The position numbers and the translations under genes are program-made. From the NCBI RefSeq assembly GCF_003063435.1, contig NZ_NESL01000002.1, positions 310,001 through 374,000 of the forward strand: a stretch of DNA of 64,000 nucleotides, in the 5' to 3' direction. Shown piece by piece: positions 16,178 through 23,880 of the stretch. The notes under the pieces are model-generated. The model was not told the DNA's origin and did not search any database. It was given only the letters and a program-made list of their open reading frames with translations. The stretch's first letter is position 1; each line of letters opens with the position of its first letter. The DNA is from Limnohabitans sp. 2KL-1 (GTDB lineage: Bacteria > Pseudomonadota > Gammaproteobacteria > Burkholderiales > Burkholderiaceae_C).

Positions 16178-16548
16178 AACAGCCCAGCGCAAGCACCCGC
16201 TGGTGTCAGGCAAATCCAAAAAAACAAACACCCTAGGTCTCGGCGCGTCCTGTCTGGCTAGACGGCGTACTGCCTAGGGCGGGATAAACAAAGCTTACCA
16301 CTGCGTGCCCCCATTGCAGCAAAGGCTCAGCCGGTTTCACATCCACCGTCATCCTGTCCGCCAACATCTGTGCGGCCAAATCACGGTAAGCGCTCCCCTT
16401 GTCCACGGTCCATGGACAAAGGACACTGCAACGGCTTCAGACACACCATTGACAAAACCAGGCATCGCACAGCGGCCACAGACATGCGACTACGCTACTG
16501 CGGGGCATGCTGCTGTTCTTCGTCTAAAGTGCAAGCACAAGAGGAAAA
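16178..16548 (-). other. Region without an intact gene; one unassigned C-terminal remnant
   Basis: A minus-strand frame from about 16415 to a TAG at 16233-16235 reads VDKGSAYRDLAAQMLADRM then TVDVKPAEPLLQWGHAVVSF and ends ..SSQTGRAET. It looks like a protein C-terminus and faintly recalls the end of ParA-type ATPases, but I cannot assign it. A perfect CCATGG-centred palindrome (GTCCACGGTCCATGGAC) lies near 16399. Nothing else was recognised. Confidence 0.3.
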
Positions 16549-16570
16549 AATTGGGATCTGACCCCAATTG
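16549..16570 (-). repeat. Dispersed palindrome (left flank, copy 4)
   Basis: AATTGGGATCTGACCCCAATTG, with perfectly pairing arms AATTGGG/CCCAATT. It lies 5 nt beyond the stop of the zinc-finger antitoxin gene. Confidence 0.88.
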
Positions 16571-16575
16571 ATACC

Positions 16576-17190
16576 TCAACCCAAAACGGCGGCAAATGAC
16601 CGAAGTTCTCTGAGCAAAGGCTGCTTTGGTGACTCAATGATTTGCGACTGAATGTCAAAAACCACTGACTTGATGACGTTTGACGTGTTGAGATGGCTGC
16701 TTTCGCACAGTAAGCGCAAGTCATCACTGACTGCCTGCGGAACCTTCAATGACAAGCGCCTGCGAGCAACACCACGCTTTTCTGGGAACAGTCGAATGGC
16801 CATCTCATAACGCTCAACCACCTGCCCTAACTGATCTTCTTTTTGCGCTGTCTTATGCACAAAATAACTCAGCAAATACCGCCTGAAATCGGTCGAAGCC
16901 CGGTTATCAACCGTGAAGGCCGCCAAGTCCAAAACATCCAGATAAATGGCAGGCAAAGAAGCCTCAATCGGCTTAACACCTTTGTGTCGAGCATCGCGAA
17001 TGGCTGGCGTTGACTGTGCAGGAATCACAACAACTTGATCACATTGATCGCAGACACCCACCAATATATTCTGTGCGAAGCCTTTCGAATCACTGAAAGG
17101 CACATCACGCCGCTTGAAGGTCGTCGCGACCAAGCCGCCACATGAATGACACAGCGCCCGACCTTTTTCATTTTCGATAAAAAATCTCAT
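16576..17190 (-). CDS. Zinc-ribbon + RHH protein, probable antitoxin (MqsA-like arrangement)
   Basis: The 204-residue protein begins MRFFIENEKGRALCHSCGG and carries two CxxC pairs (CHSC near 14 and CDQC near 55), a zinc-ribbon pattern resembling the N-terminal half of MqsA/YgiT. The C-terminal part has a strand and two helices (RLSLKVPQAVSDDLRLLCESSHLNTSNVIKS) that fit a ribbon-helix-helix DNA-binding domain rather than MqsA's HTH. It starts 10 nt after the stop of a small toxin-like gene. The continuous open frame to 17484 is an accident of the frameshift in that gene. I infer an antitoxin; the family is not one I can name with certainty. Confidence 0.6.
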   Translation of the reverse strand: MRFFIENEKGRALCHSCGGLVATTFKRRDVPFSDSKGFAQNILVGVCDQCDQVVVIPAQSTPAIRDARHKGVKPIEASLPAIYLDVLDLAAFTVDNRASTDFRRYLLSYFVHKTAQKEDQLGQVVERYEMAIRLFPEKRGVARRRLSLKVPQAVSDDLRLLCESSHLNTSNVIKSVVFDIQSQIIESPKQPLLRELRSFAAVLG

Positions 17191-17200
17191 GATCCTCAAA

Positions 17201-17484
17201 TCACTGATGAACACTGATAAACATCGTCTGTGGCTCCAAAAAGTAAAACTTGATGTACCACCCCTCTCGCGTGATGACATGCACATCAATTTCTGCAGCC
17301 AAATGATGGGGTGAACAAGCGTAGTCACCCCCCTTGAACGCTTAATGATGTCCACAACAGCTGCTGCAGTTACCGCCCCGGTGCTGAGTAAATTTTTGAT
17401 CTCGATATCACCGCGCACCTCATGACCATAGTCGCCCGACAAAAGCGCCTCAATCACCTCCTGCTTGACGCTCGAAAATCCCAT
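17201..17484 (-). pseudogene. Small MqsR/DUF4258-like toxin gene with a one-base frameshift
   Basis: From the ATG at 17484 the protein reads MGFSSVKQEVIEALLSGDY, then DIEIKNLLSTGAVTAAAVVDIIKRSRG. A C6 run on the plus strand (17328-17333) then shifts the frame. With one base removed it continues DYACSPHHLAAEIDVHVITREGWYIKFYF and ends FISVHQ, a coherent ~94-residue protein. The GWYIKFYF..FISVH ending suits the MqsR/RelE-like toxin fold. As sequenced, the frame instead runs through into the antitoxin gene. Toxin inactivation, sequencing error, or programmed slippage are all possible. Confidence 0.6.
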
Positions 17485-17533
17485 GGGTTTGATTACCGCC
17501 AGTCACCGACTATACGACACATTTCGTACGAAG

Positions 17534-18805
17534 TCATATCCCCGCCACCCCCATCACCCGCCTTACCACCTCACACGTCCTGTCCACCTCCGCCTGCGTC
17601 AGCGTTGGGTGCACCAAAAACATCACGGACGTCTCGCCCAGCGCACGCGCTACGGGCAGCGGCTGGGCGGGACGCCAGCCTGTGCCGTCGAAAGCCTTTT
17701 CCAGATACACCTCGGAGCACGACCCCTGGAAACACGGCACGCCCTCGGCGTTGATCGCCTCGATGATCCGGTCTCGCGACCAACCCGGGGCCAGGCGCTC
17801 GGGGCGCACATAGGCATAACACTTGTAATGCGCGTGCTCGCAAGCCGTGCCCGCCGCCGCGCAAGCACGCGGGCCACCCATTTCAATCTCTGCACCCAGC
17901 TCGCCACCCTGCTCGCCCGCCGGGCAACTGCCACAGCCCACCAGCGGCAACTGCGGCACGCGCAAAGCCGCAAACTCGGCACACGCCGCCCAAATGGCCT
18001 GCGCGTTGTGCGCACGCGCTGCAGACCAAGCGCTCATGCGCTGCAGCTGAATGCGCCCCAGCACCGCCTGCATCTCCAGCATGCGCCAATTGGTGCCAAA
18101 ACTCTCGTGCAACCACCGGAACCCCGGCGCGTGCTGGCGCTCGTACACCGCCTCGTAACTCTTGCCATGGTCCTTGAACGACCACATCGCCCGCCACAGC
18201 GCCTCATCATTCGTTGTGACCATGCCACCCTCGCCGCCCGTGGTCATGATCTTGTCCTGGCAAAAACTCCAGGCCCCCACATGGCCAATGCTGCCCACAG
18301 GCCGCCCCTTGTAACGCGCCCCATGCGCCTGGGCGCAATCCTCAATCACCTTCAGGCCATGCTCAGCCGCCAGCGCCATGATCGGGTCCATGTCGCACGG
18401 CCAGCCGGCCAGATGTACACAAATCACCGCCTTGGTACGGGGCGACAACACCGCCGCAATCGTGCGGGCCGACACATTGCCGCTGTCCGCCTCCACATCG
18501 GCAAACACAGGCACCGCGCCGGCATTGACCACACACGAAATCGACGCAATGAACGTGCGCGGCGTCACCACCACCTCATCGCCCGGCCCCACGCCCAAAG
18601 CCTTCAGCGCCACATCGAGCGCCAGCGTGCCATTGGCCAGCGCCACGGCATGCGCCGTGCCAGACCAAGCGGCAAACTCTTTTTCAAACTCGCGGGTCTC
18701 GGTGCCCGTCCAATAGTTCACTTTGTTGGACATCACCACGCGGTGCACCGCGTCGGCCTCTTCGGGGGTGAAACTGGGCCAGGGGGAAAAGGGAGTGTTC
18801 AGCAT
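17534..18805 (-). CDS. DegT/DnrJ/EryC1 aminotransferase (PglE-like)
   Basis: PLP-dependent sugar aminotransferase, 423 aa, expected to convert the 4-keto sugar from the FlaA1/PglF-like dehydratase to a 4-amino sugar. Signature elements are ALANGTLALDVALKALGVGPGDEVVVTPRTFIAS, DCAQAHGA, and the PLP-lysine region FCQDKIMTTGGEGG with Lys near 185. An unusual insert (about 288-330) holds a GCGSC pair and further cysteines (RACAAAGTACEH). The ATG at 18805 is used; the TTG at 18817 would overlap a terminator T-run. The 3' end of this gene is duplicated at 15948 and 14101. It is separated from the upstream gene by a terminator but otherwise follows the acetyltransferase and sugar-transferase genes. 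Confidence 0.92.
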   Translation of the reverse strand: MLNTPFSPWPSFTPEEADAVHRVVMSNKVNYWTGTETREFEKEFAAWSGTAHAVALANGTLALDVALKALGVGPGDEVVVTPRTFIASISCVVNAGAVPVFADVEADSGNVSARTIAAVLSPRTKAVICVHLAGWPCDMDPIMALAAEHGLKVIEDCAQAHGARYKGRPVGSIGHVGAWSFCQDKIMTTGGEGGMVTTNDEALWRAMWSFKDHGKSYEAVYERQHAPGFRWLHESFGTNWRMLEMQAVLGRIQLQRMSAWSAARAHNAQAIWAACAEFAALRVPQLPLVGCGSCPAGEQGGELGAEIEMGGPRACAAAGTACEHAHYKCYAYVRPERLAPGWSRDRIIEAINAEGVPCFQGSCSEVYLEKAFDGTGWRPAQPLPVARALGETSVMFLVHPTLTQAEVDRTCEVVRRVMGVAGI

Positions 18806-18813
18806 TTGGAGCG

Positions 18814-18862
18814 ACAAAAAAACCCGAAAACACGACCCACACGGGGCAGCGTTTTCGGGTTT
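18814..18862 (-). terminator. Intrinsic terminator between the PRTase-like and aminotransferase genes
   Basis: On the minus strand AAACCCGAAAAC (18862-18851) pairs with GTTTTCGGGTTT (18831-18820) around a 19-nt loop and is followed by further T residues. The upstream stop codon lies inside the stem, and the aminotransferase ATG is about 10 nt beyond the T-run. It would block read-through into the aminotransferase unless antiterminated. Confidence 0.75.
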
Positions 18863-19403
18863 ATGGTGATGGAAAGGGTGTATCGGACGAATCGCGACCG
18901 CTCAGCTTGCCTTCAGCTTGCAAGCCCGCAGAAAAGACTCCCGATCGGGATAAACCTTTTGAACGTAGTCGGAGATCGATTTCTTGTTTTGCCGCAGCAA
19001 GTCGATCTCGGATCGCGTCAATTGATCTGAAACCAACAAGGTATCGGGCTTCGTTGGCGGTAAGGGCATCGGGGTTGATCCCGAAGATTTCTGTGAATTC
19101 ATCTTGAAACCGCTCCTTGATTAAACGGACGTCTTTGCGCTCACACAGCGTCGACAAGGTCTGAGGAATCGCATTGTCACCGCTCGCCTCTTTGGCATGA
19201 GGTGCCACAAAAACAGTACCTGATTTGAACTTACCCTCTTGCTGGAAGAGCCAATCGCCTGCCAGGTCGGAAACCATAGTCAGCGCCGCCTGGGCATCAC
19301 CCGATTTAGCAGCTTTGTACGACGGGTGCACTTTGATCCCGGTGTCACGGGCAAACAGCGCCAATACACGGGTGCCAGCAGGAAAACCCAATCTTCGCAG
19401 CAT
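18861..19403 (-). CDS. Phosphoribosyltransferase-like protein, probably internally deleted
   Basis: The 180-residue product begins MLRRLGFPAGTRVLALFARDTGIKVHPSYK and has FVAPHAKEASGDNAIPQTLSTLC near 70-90, followed at once by RLIKERFQDEFTEIFGINPDALTANEARYLVGF. In PRTase-like proteins of this kind as I remember them, 50-60 residues with the acidic PRPP loop stand between these two blocks; here that part is absent, which suggests an in-frame deletion. This is from memory of the family and should be treated as tentative. It lies between the acetyltransferase gene (3 nt gap) and the aminotransferase but has no obvious role in sugar synthesis. Confidence 0.45.
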   Translation of the reverse strand: MLRRLGFPAGTRVLALFARDTGIKVHPSYKAAKSGDAQAALTMVSDLAGDWLFQQEGKFKSGTVFVAPHAKEASGDNAIPQTLSTLCERKDVRLIKERFQDEFTEIFGINPDALTANEARYLVGFRSIDAIRDRLAAAKQEIDLRLRSKGLSRSGVFSAGLQAEGKLSGRDSSDTPFPSP

Positions 19404-19406
19404 GGT

Positions 19407-20060
19407 TTACTTCACCAACACCCGCGCCGGATTGCCCACCACCGTCACGCCCGGTGGCACGCTCTTGGTCACCACCGCGCCCATGCCCACCACCGCGCCA
19501 CGGCCAATGACCAAAGGTGCGCCGGGCAGGCCCTGTTTGATGACAGCACCCGTGCCAATGTAGGCATGGTCTTCAACGTGCACATTGCCGTTGCACATCA
19601 CGCCGGGGGCAAAAGTCACAAAATCACCCACCACACAATCGTGCGCCACATAGCTGTAAATGTTGGCGTGGAAATGCTGGCCAATGCGGATGTTGCTGGT
19701 CAGCGTGACAAAGGGGCACAACACCGCGCCCTCGCCCAGCTGCACCTCGTCGAGCTGTACCACATTGGCCGCCCTCGCCTCAAAAAACTGCACCCCATCG
19801 GCCGCGCAACGCTGCACCAACTGCTCGCGCACACGGCTGTTGGCAATGGCCACATTCATGTGCCGACTGCTGGCAGGCTCGCTCAGCCACTGCGCATAAG
19901 TCAGCACCCGCTGCCCGTTGACCACGGGCGCTGGCGGGTGGTCGTCTACAAACACCAAATCGGCATCGCCCGCCGCCAAAGCGGCCTGCAGCTGCTGGCG
20001 CACCAAAGGCAAAACCTCACGGCCATACCCGCTGGCCCCAAAAATGGCAAAACGCTTCAT
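19407..20060 (-). CDS. NeuD/PglD-type sugar O/N-acetyltransferase
   Basis: The 217-residue enzyme has an N-terminal Rossmann-like nucleotide-sugar-binding half (KRFAIFGASGYGREVLPLV) and a C-terminal left-handed beta-helix of hexapeptide repeats with the catalytic His region SYVAHDCVVGDFVTFAPGV and the closing GNPARV. PglD acetylates UDP-4-amino sugars to complete diacetylbacillosamine; NeuD acts on sialic acid precursors. The neighbours (sugar transferase, DegT aminotransferase) favour the PglD role. Its start overlaps the sugar transferase stop by 4 nt (ATGA). A fragment of this gene's 5' end is found at 13033-13158. Confidence 0.9.
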   Translation of the reverse strand: MKRFAIFGASGYGREVLPLVRQQLQAALAAGDADLVFVDDHPPAPVVNGQRVLTYAQWLSEPASSRHMNVAIANSRVREQLVQRCAADGVQFFEARAANVVQLDEVQLGEGAVLCPFVTLTSNIRIGQHFHANIYSYVAHDCVVGDFVTFAPGVMCNGNVHVEDHAYIGTGAVIKQGLPGAPLVIGRGAVVGMGAVVTKSVPPGVTVVGNPARVLVK

Positions 20061-20650
20061 GCTTTGTCTCCTTCAAACCTTGGCATCGTTGCCTCGCCCG
20101 CCGCGCTGATGCCATCGCGCACCAACACCTTTCGCACCGTCAGCCACAAGATGCGCACATCCAGCCACAGGCTGCGGTGGTCCACATACCAAACGTCCAG
20201 CGCAAACTTGTCGGCCCAGCTGATCGCGTTGCGGCCATTGACCTGCGCCCAACCCGTGATGCCCGGGCGCACCTCGTGGCGGCGGGCCTGCTCGGGCGAA
20301 TAGAGCGGCAAATATTCCATCAGCAAAGGGCGCGGCCCCACCAGACTCATCTCGCCGCGCAACACATTCCACAGCTCGGGCAACTCGTCCAAGCTGCTGG
20401 CACGTAAAAAGCGGCCAAAGGGCGTGAGCCGCTGCGCATCGGGCAGCAAAGCGCCGCTGGCGTCACGCGCATCCGTCATGGTGCGGAACTTGACCATGCG
20501 AAACGGCCGGCCATGCAAACCCGGGCGCACCTGGGTAAACAACACAGGGCTGCCCAGCTTGCGGCGCACCTGCCAAGCCAGCAGGGCTAAGGGCACGGCC
20601 AAGAGCAACAAGCCCATGGCCGAAGCCAACAAGTCAAACAAACGTTTCAT
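20057..20650 (-). CDS. Initiating sugar-1-phosphate transferase (PglC-like, monotopic)
   Basis: The 197-residue protein is a short polyprenol-phosphate phosphoglycosyl transferase: one N-terminal re-entrant helix (KRLFDLLASAMGLLLLAVPLALLAW), the FRTM motif, the catalytic Asp-Glu pair in SSLDELPELWNVLRGEMSLVGPRP-type sequence, and RPGITGWAQVNGRN. It transfers a sugar-1-phosphate to undecaprenyl phosphate and starts repeat-unit assembly. At this size it is a PglC-type enzyme, not a long WcaJ/WbaP type. Its beginning is duplicated, with an internal deletion, at 24120-24234. Confidence 0.93.
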   Translation of the reverse strand: MKRLFDLLASAMGLLLLAVPLALLAWQVRRKLGSPVLFTQVRPGLHGRPFRMVKFRTMTDARDASGALLPDAQRLTPFGRFLRASSLDELPELWNVLRGEMSLVGPRPLLMEYLPLYSPEQARRHEVRPGITGWAQVNGRNAISWADKFALDVWYVDHRSLWLDVRILWLTVRKVLVRDGISAAGEATMPRFEGDKA

Positions 20651-20715
20651 GGTTTTTTATCTGGATCTGCCACCGCCACCAAGGCCATGGACAGCATCTG
20701 CTTAAAGCAGGCCGA

Positions 20716-21219
20716 TCAATTCAAGATACGGCTGCGAAGGTCGGGAATCGGGGTAGAGGCCTCGCAATGCAAAACCTCTTGCACGCGCACGCCGTGGTGT
20801 TTTTCAAGCCGCTCTTTCTCAGGCCGCGACAGCAAACCGTTGGTCACCACAAACGCCTTGACGACAGGCCTAACGCCGCCCTGTCGCTCTAAATCAGCCA
20901 GCAACTGGTGAAAGGCCGGACGCTTGTGCCACACAAACGCCAACTGAGCAAACGCATGCGCAATGTCACCTGCGCCCTTGAGCTCCACCAGACACACCAC
21001 CGTGCGGCTTTTGTTCGACCAGATCAGGGCACCATCACACTTGATCTGGCTGTCCTGGAACACACAACCGTCCAAGACCAAGGCCCACGCCTGCTCACCC
21101 GCTTTGGGCAACAAACGAACCTTTTTGCCTTGCTCTTTCAGCCCATAAGGCCCATCACAAGTGGTCAAGTTGTCTGGGTATTTTGAACAAACACACCCAG
21201 CCAAAGACGCCGGAATCAT
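20716..21219 (-). CDS. Small PD-(D/E)xK nuclease-like protein paired with the upstream ATPase
   Basis: The 167-residue protein contains KCDGALIWSNKSRTVVCLVELKGAG: an Asp, a hydrophobic strand and Glu-x-Lys, as in PD-(D/E)xK nuclease cores, then a helix (IAHAFAQLAFVWHKR) and a further strand VVKAFVVTNG. The N-terminal part has several cysteines (GCVCSKYPDNLTTC). Its ATG at 21219 overlaps the ATPase stop in ATGA, so the two are coupled. Together they look like a two-gene effector system; defence function is an inference. A broken copy lies at 24310-24512. I do not recognise a named family. Confidence 0.6.
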   Translation of the reverse strand: MIPASLAGCVCSKYPDNLTTCDGPYGLKEQGKKVRLLPKAGEQAWALVLDGCVFQDSQIKCDGALIWSNKSRTVVCLVELKGAGDIAHAFAQLAFVWHKRPAFHQLLADLERQGGVRPVVKAFVVTNGLLSRPEKERLEKHHGVRVQEVLHCEASTPIPDLRSRILN

Positions 21220-22475
21220 GATGGATTCGAGTCCCATTCCATATCTCGCATCTGCTCATAAACAGCGCTGATCCGATTGAAGTGCGCCAACAAACGGTCA
21301 TCGAGCAAGCCCAACTCCGCATCCATGAGCGACTGCGCCTGCCCCTCGCTCATCACATAAGCGCACACGTCTGCAGGGTCGAGCGGCAACAAAGCTTTGA
21401 TAGTCGCGTCTGCCAAAGGCAAGTTGCGAATGGCATGGCGTTTGAGCAGGTTGTTGATCGACTCCACCACAAACGGACTGTGCGTGCTCAAAACAAACTG
21501 CGCATTCGGAAACGTGCGCAACAAATCACCCACCACCCGCTGCTGCCAGGCGGGATGCAAATGCAAATCCACCTCGTCAATCATCACAATCGCCTCGGCA
21601 GCCAAAGGGTCGGCCAAATGCGGATTGGCCATGGCCATGCGTGCACTCAAATCCATCACCAGGCCCATCAGCGTCTGGTAGCCATCGCTCAACTGGGTGA
21701 TGTCCAAAGGCTCTTGGCCCTGACTCACCATGAAGCGCAGCGGATTGAGCGTCACATGCGGATCGCGCAAATCAGGGAACATCGCCTGAAACGCCCGGCG
21801 CACACATTCCAGCGCTGGCAAGCGCAGCTCAAAATTTTTGGACTCATTTTTAAGCCGCAGCTCCTCGTTTTCTTTGGCGTAAAACCAGGCAAACGCGGTG
21901 CGAAAACGGCTATCGGCCTCCAAGGCCCCAGACAAGGCCGCAAAAGGCTGCTCATCCACCTCAAAACCTTTGCGCGACAAGGGCACATCGAGCAATGCAC
22001 GGCCCACGCCGTAATAGGCAAAAACAGGCATCACAAATGGCTGCCCCTCATTAAAAGGGTCCAGCACCGTTTGGTCCAGGTGCTTGCGCAGCGCCCGCGT
22101 CCCCACGGCATAAAACGGCACCTGCTTCAACGTTGTGCGGCTCTTGTCGCGCCAGCGCATTCTGTCCCACTGCAGGCCATCAGACGCCGTCAGGCCCACG
22201 CGGGTGTAGGGGGCCAACTTGCCAGCGCTTTGGTGAATATCGCCCGTCTTGCGAAAGCCGCGCCCCTTCACCTGTGGCAGATGCGACTGGATCTCGCCCA
22301 AGGCCACCGCCATGGCATCCAACACAGAAGTCTTGCCCGCCCCGTTTTCGCCCATCAACAAAGTCAGGCGACGCCCCAAAGGCAGGTCCAGGGCCTTAAA
22401 ACCCCGAAACAACTCCAATGACAGGTGGCGAAGAATCAAGACAAACCCACTCTTTGAAACAAAAAAATCAACCAT
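21216..22475 (-). CDS. AAA/ABC-type ATPase (OLD/PtuA-like)
   Basis: The ~419-residue protein has all motifs of the SMC/ABC-like ATPases found in anti-phage systems: Walker A GENGAGKTS near 45, a signature-like LSDGYQTL, Walker B VMIDEVDLHLHP and the switch LSTHSPFVVESI. No TOPRIM domain is attached, unlike OLD nucleases; the nuclease role would lie with the coupled PD-(D/E)xK gene. I chose the ATG at 22475 (MVDFFVSKSG); starts closer to the RHLSLELFRGF strand are possible. The genes lie in the middle of the polysaccharide locus but have no biosynthetic role. The 5' part is duplicated at 24531-24674. Confidence 0.82.
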   Translation of the reverse strand: MVDFFVSKSGFVLILRHLSLELFRGFKALDLPLGRRLTLLMGENGAGKTSVLDAMAVALGEIQSHLPQVKGRGFRKTGDIHQSAGKLAPYTRVGLTASDGLQWDRMRWRDKSRTTLKQVPFYAVGTRALRKHLDQTVLDPFNEGQPFVMPVFAYYGVGRALLDVPLSRKGFEVDEQPFAALSGALEADSRFRTAFAWFYAKENEELRLKNESKNFELRLPALECVRRAFQAMFPDLRDPHVTLNPLRFMVSQGQEPLDITQLSDGYQTLMGLVMDLSARMAMANPHLADPLAAEAIVMIDEVDLHLHPAWQQRVVGDLLRTFPNAQFVLSTHSPFVVESINNLLKRHAIRNLPLADATIKALLPLDPADVCAYVMSEGQAQSLMDAELGLLDDRLLAHFNRISAVYEQMRDMEWDSNPS

Positions 22476-22559
22476 GAAAAGGCCCAGACGTATGGCCGGA
22501 CAAGCCAACAACAGAGGTCTGGGCGCGATTTCCAAGAATGTTAGCACGCACGCACAAGC

Positions 22560-22895
22560 TCATCCATCCACTTGGGCCTGCAAACTGTCCAGCATGCCGT
22601 TGACTTGCTCCAACCACTGCTCGCCACCTGATCTCAGGCTCGGGCTTGCTTCAGCGGCATGCTTCAAAACGGTTTTGCACATGTCAATCAACACCGGGGT
22701 CGGCATCACCAGCTCACAGGCCAAATTTTGAATGGTGGGGCTGCCTGCCTGCTCCGAGTTGCGAGCAGCCATGCTGAACAGCATCACCCTGGAATTGGGA
22801 AAGCCAAGCATCAACTGCGACACGCCCTCAGCATAAATCGAGGGCGGATTACCCTGAAAAATCACCTCAGGGGAAGGGTTTGCATCTTTTTTCAT
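22560..22895 (-). CDS. Third gene of TA-like operon 1 (DUF3467-like pattern)
   Basis: The 111-residue protein reads PPSIYAEGVSQLMLGFPNSRVMLFSM.., then LACELVMPTPVLIDMCKTVLKHA. This recalls DUF3467 proteins (a Y-x-N/E strand, a long strand, then a 'vvMsp..a..l' helix), but the resemblance is only by eye. Its ATG overlaps the antitoxin stop in ATGA, so it is a genuine third member of the operon. Function unknown; a modulator or second neutralising factor is possible. Confidence 0.6.
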   Translation of the reverse strand: MKKDANPSPEVIFQGNPPSIYAEGVSQLMLGFPNSRVMLFSMAARNSEQAGSPTIQNLACELVMPTPVLIDMCKTVLKHAAEASPSLRSGGEQWLEQVNGMLDSLQAQVDG

Positions 22896-23389
22896 GGGGC
22901 AATTTCCAATTTATTGAACTGTGGCCAAACCAACGCATCAGAGGGTGCGCGAACCACCTGCTTGTAAGTGCTTGCAGCTTGCTGAGCATCTGGCTTGGCC
23001 GTCCACACCGAAGACACATGCGTGAGACCTTTATCCGCTGACAGATGTGTATAAAACCCCACTGTGCCTGCTTCATCCTCAAAAGAGGCCACCATTCTGT
23101 CTGCGTGCTTGGGTTTAAAGCTGTCTTTGAGCATGGCCACAAACGACACAAAACCCACTTTCAACCCCACATCGAACGCCCGGCTCAGCAAAAACAGGGT
23201 CTGCAAACTGCACCGCCCATAGCTTGGATCTTCCAGACGTGAAACCACATGCTGCTTGGTGCCCATGCGCTGGGCCAGCTGAGCCTGAGACCAGCCGCGC
23301 TGCATGCGAATGGCGCGTATCTGATGCGCCAAAGCCGTGGCCACCTCTGCCTGTACGAAAGCATCGCGCTCTTGCGCACTGTCACTCAT
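22892..23389 (-). CDS. XRE-family HTH antitoxin of TA-like operon 1
   Basis: The 165-residue protein begins MSDSAQERDAFVQAEVATAL and has a canonical helix-turn-helix (IRAIRMQRGWSQAQLAQRMGTKQHVVSRLED). A longer C-terminal half with VGFVSFVAMLKDSF may bind the toxin. The start at 23389 overlaps the toxin stop by 8 nt (ATGAGTGA). The open frame continues far upstream as a shadow of the toxin gene. Toxin-first order is typical of HigBA. Confidence 0.85.
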   Translation of the reverse strand: MSDSAQERDAFVQAEVATALAHQIRAIRMQRGWSQAQLAQRMGTKQHVVSRLEDPSYGRCSLQTLFLLSRAFDVGLKVGFVSFVAMLKDSFKPKHADRMVASFEDEAGTVGFYTHLSADKGLTHVSSVWTAKPDAQQAASTYKQVVRAPSDALVWPQFNKLEIAP

Positions 23390-23792
23390 GCGGCGGAAAG
23401 TCTTCTCCAAAGATTTGGAGAGGAGCAGTCGTTGCTGTGTGGTCGCGTATTTGTGAGATGCGGCGGTGGGCCGTGTCGATGGCATTGGGCGGGGTGTAGA
23501 TGCGGCCTTTGTGGTAACAAATGAGGACGATGACGAAGACTCCACCATCGTCATCGAAGAACCCAAGCGCACGCTCTTGGCGGTTGAACGCTTGGTAACG
23601 GATTTCGTAGATAGGGTCTTCATTTTTCAGTTTCTTTCCATGAGGCTCATCCCACTGAGACTTGGGCGACACAGCCAAATGCGCCACTGCACGTTCAAAC
23701 TTGTTGCGACCATAGGTCTCATACGCGTCCACGGACTTCTGCACATCGTTTCGACCGCTCGCGCTGACGTAAGTCCTGAACCGCCAGATCAT
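23382..23792 (-). CDS. HigB/Gp49-type toxin of TA-like operon 1
   Basis: The 136-residue protein starts MIWRFRTYVSASGRNDVQKS and contains the phage-derived Gp49/HigB core: IYEIRYQAFNRQERALGFFDDDGGVFVIVLICYHKG and the Arg/His-rich tail. HigB-type toxins cleave mRNA on the ribosome. A start 11 codons further upstream is possible but less likely. It is the first gene of a toxin - antitoxin - third gene operon. Confidence 0.82.
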   Translation of the reverse strand: MIWRFRTYVSASGRNDVQKSVDAYETYGRNKFERAVAHLAVSPKSQWDEPHGKKLKNEDPIYEIRYQAFNRQERALGFFDDDGGVFVIVLICYHKGRIYTPPNAIDTAHRRISQIRDHTATTAPLQIFGEDFPPHE

Positions 23793-23880
23793 GATACCAA
23801 ATATGGAATAACCGAATGACTGCAACTGCGTACGCCATGCCCAACCAAGACTTGCCTTAGCAGCTGAATGCCATCCGAAT

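Noticed and set aside
18902..19102. Overlapping 66-codon frame within the PRTase-like gene (ends FLRACKLKAS)
   Set aside because: Looks plausible by composition, but the other frame carries the recognisable FGINPDALTANEARYLVGF block through the same nucleotides.
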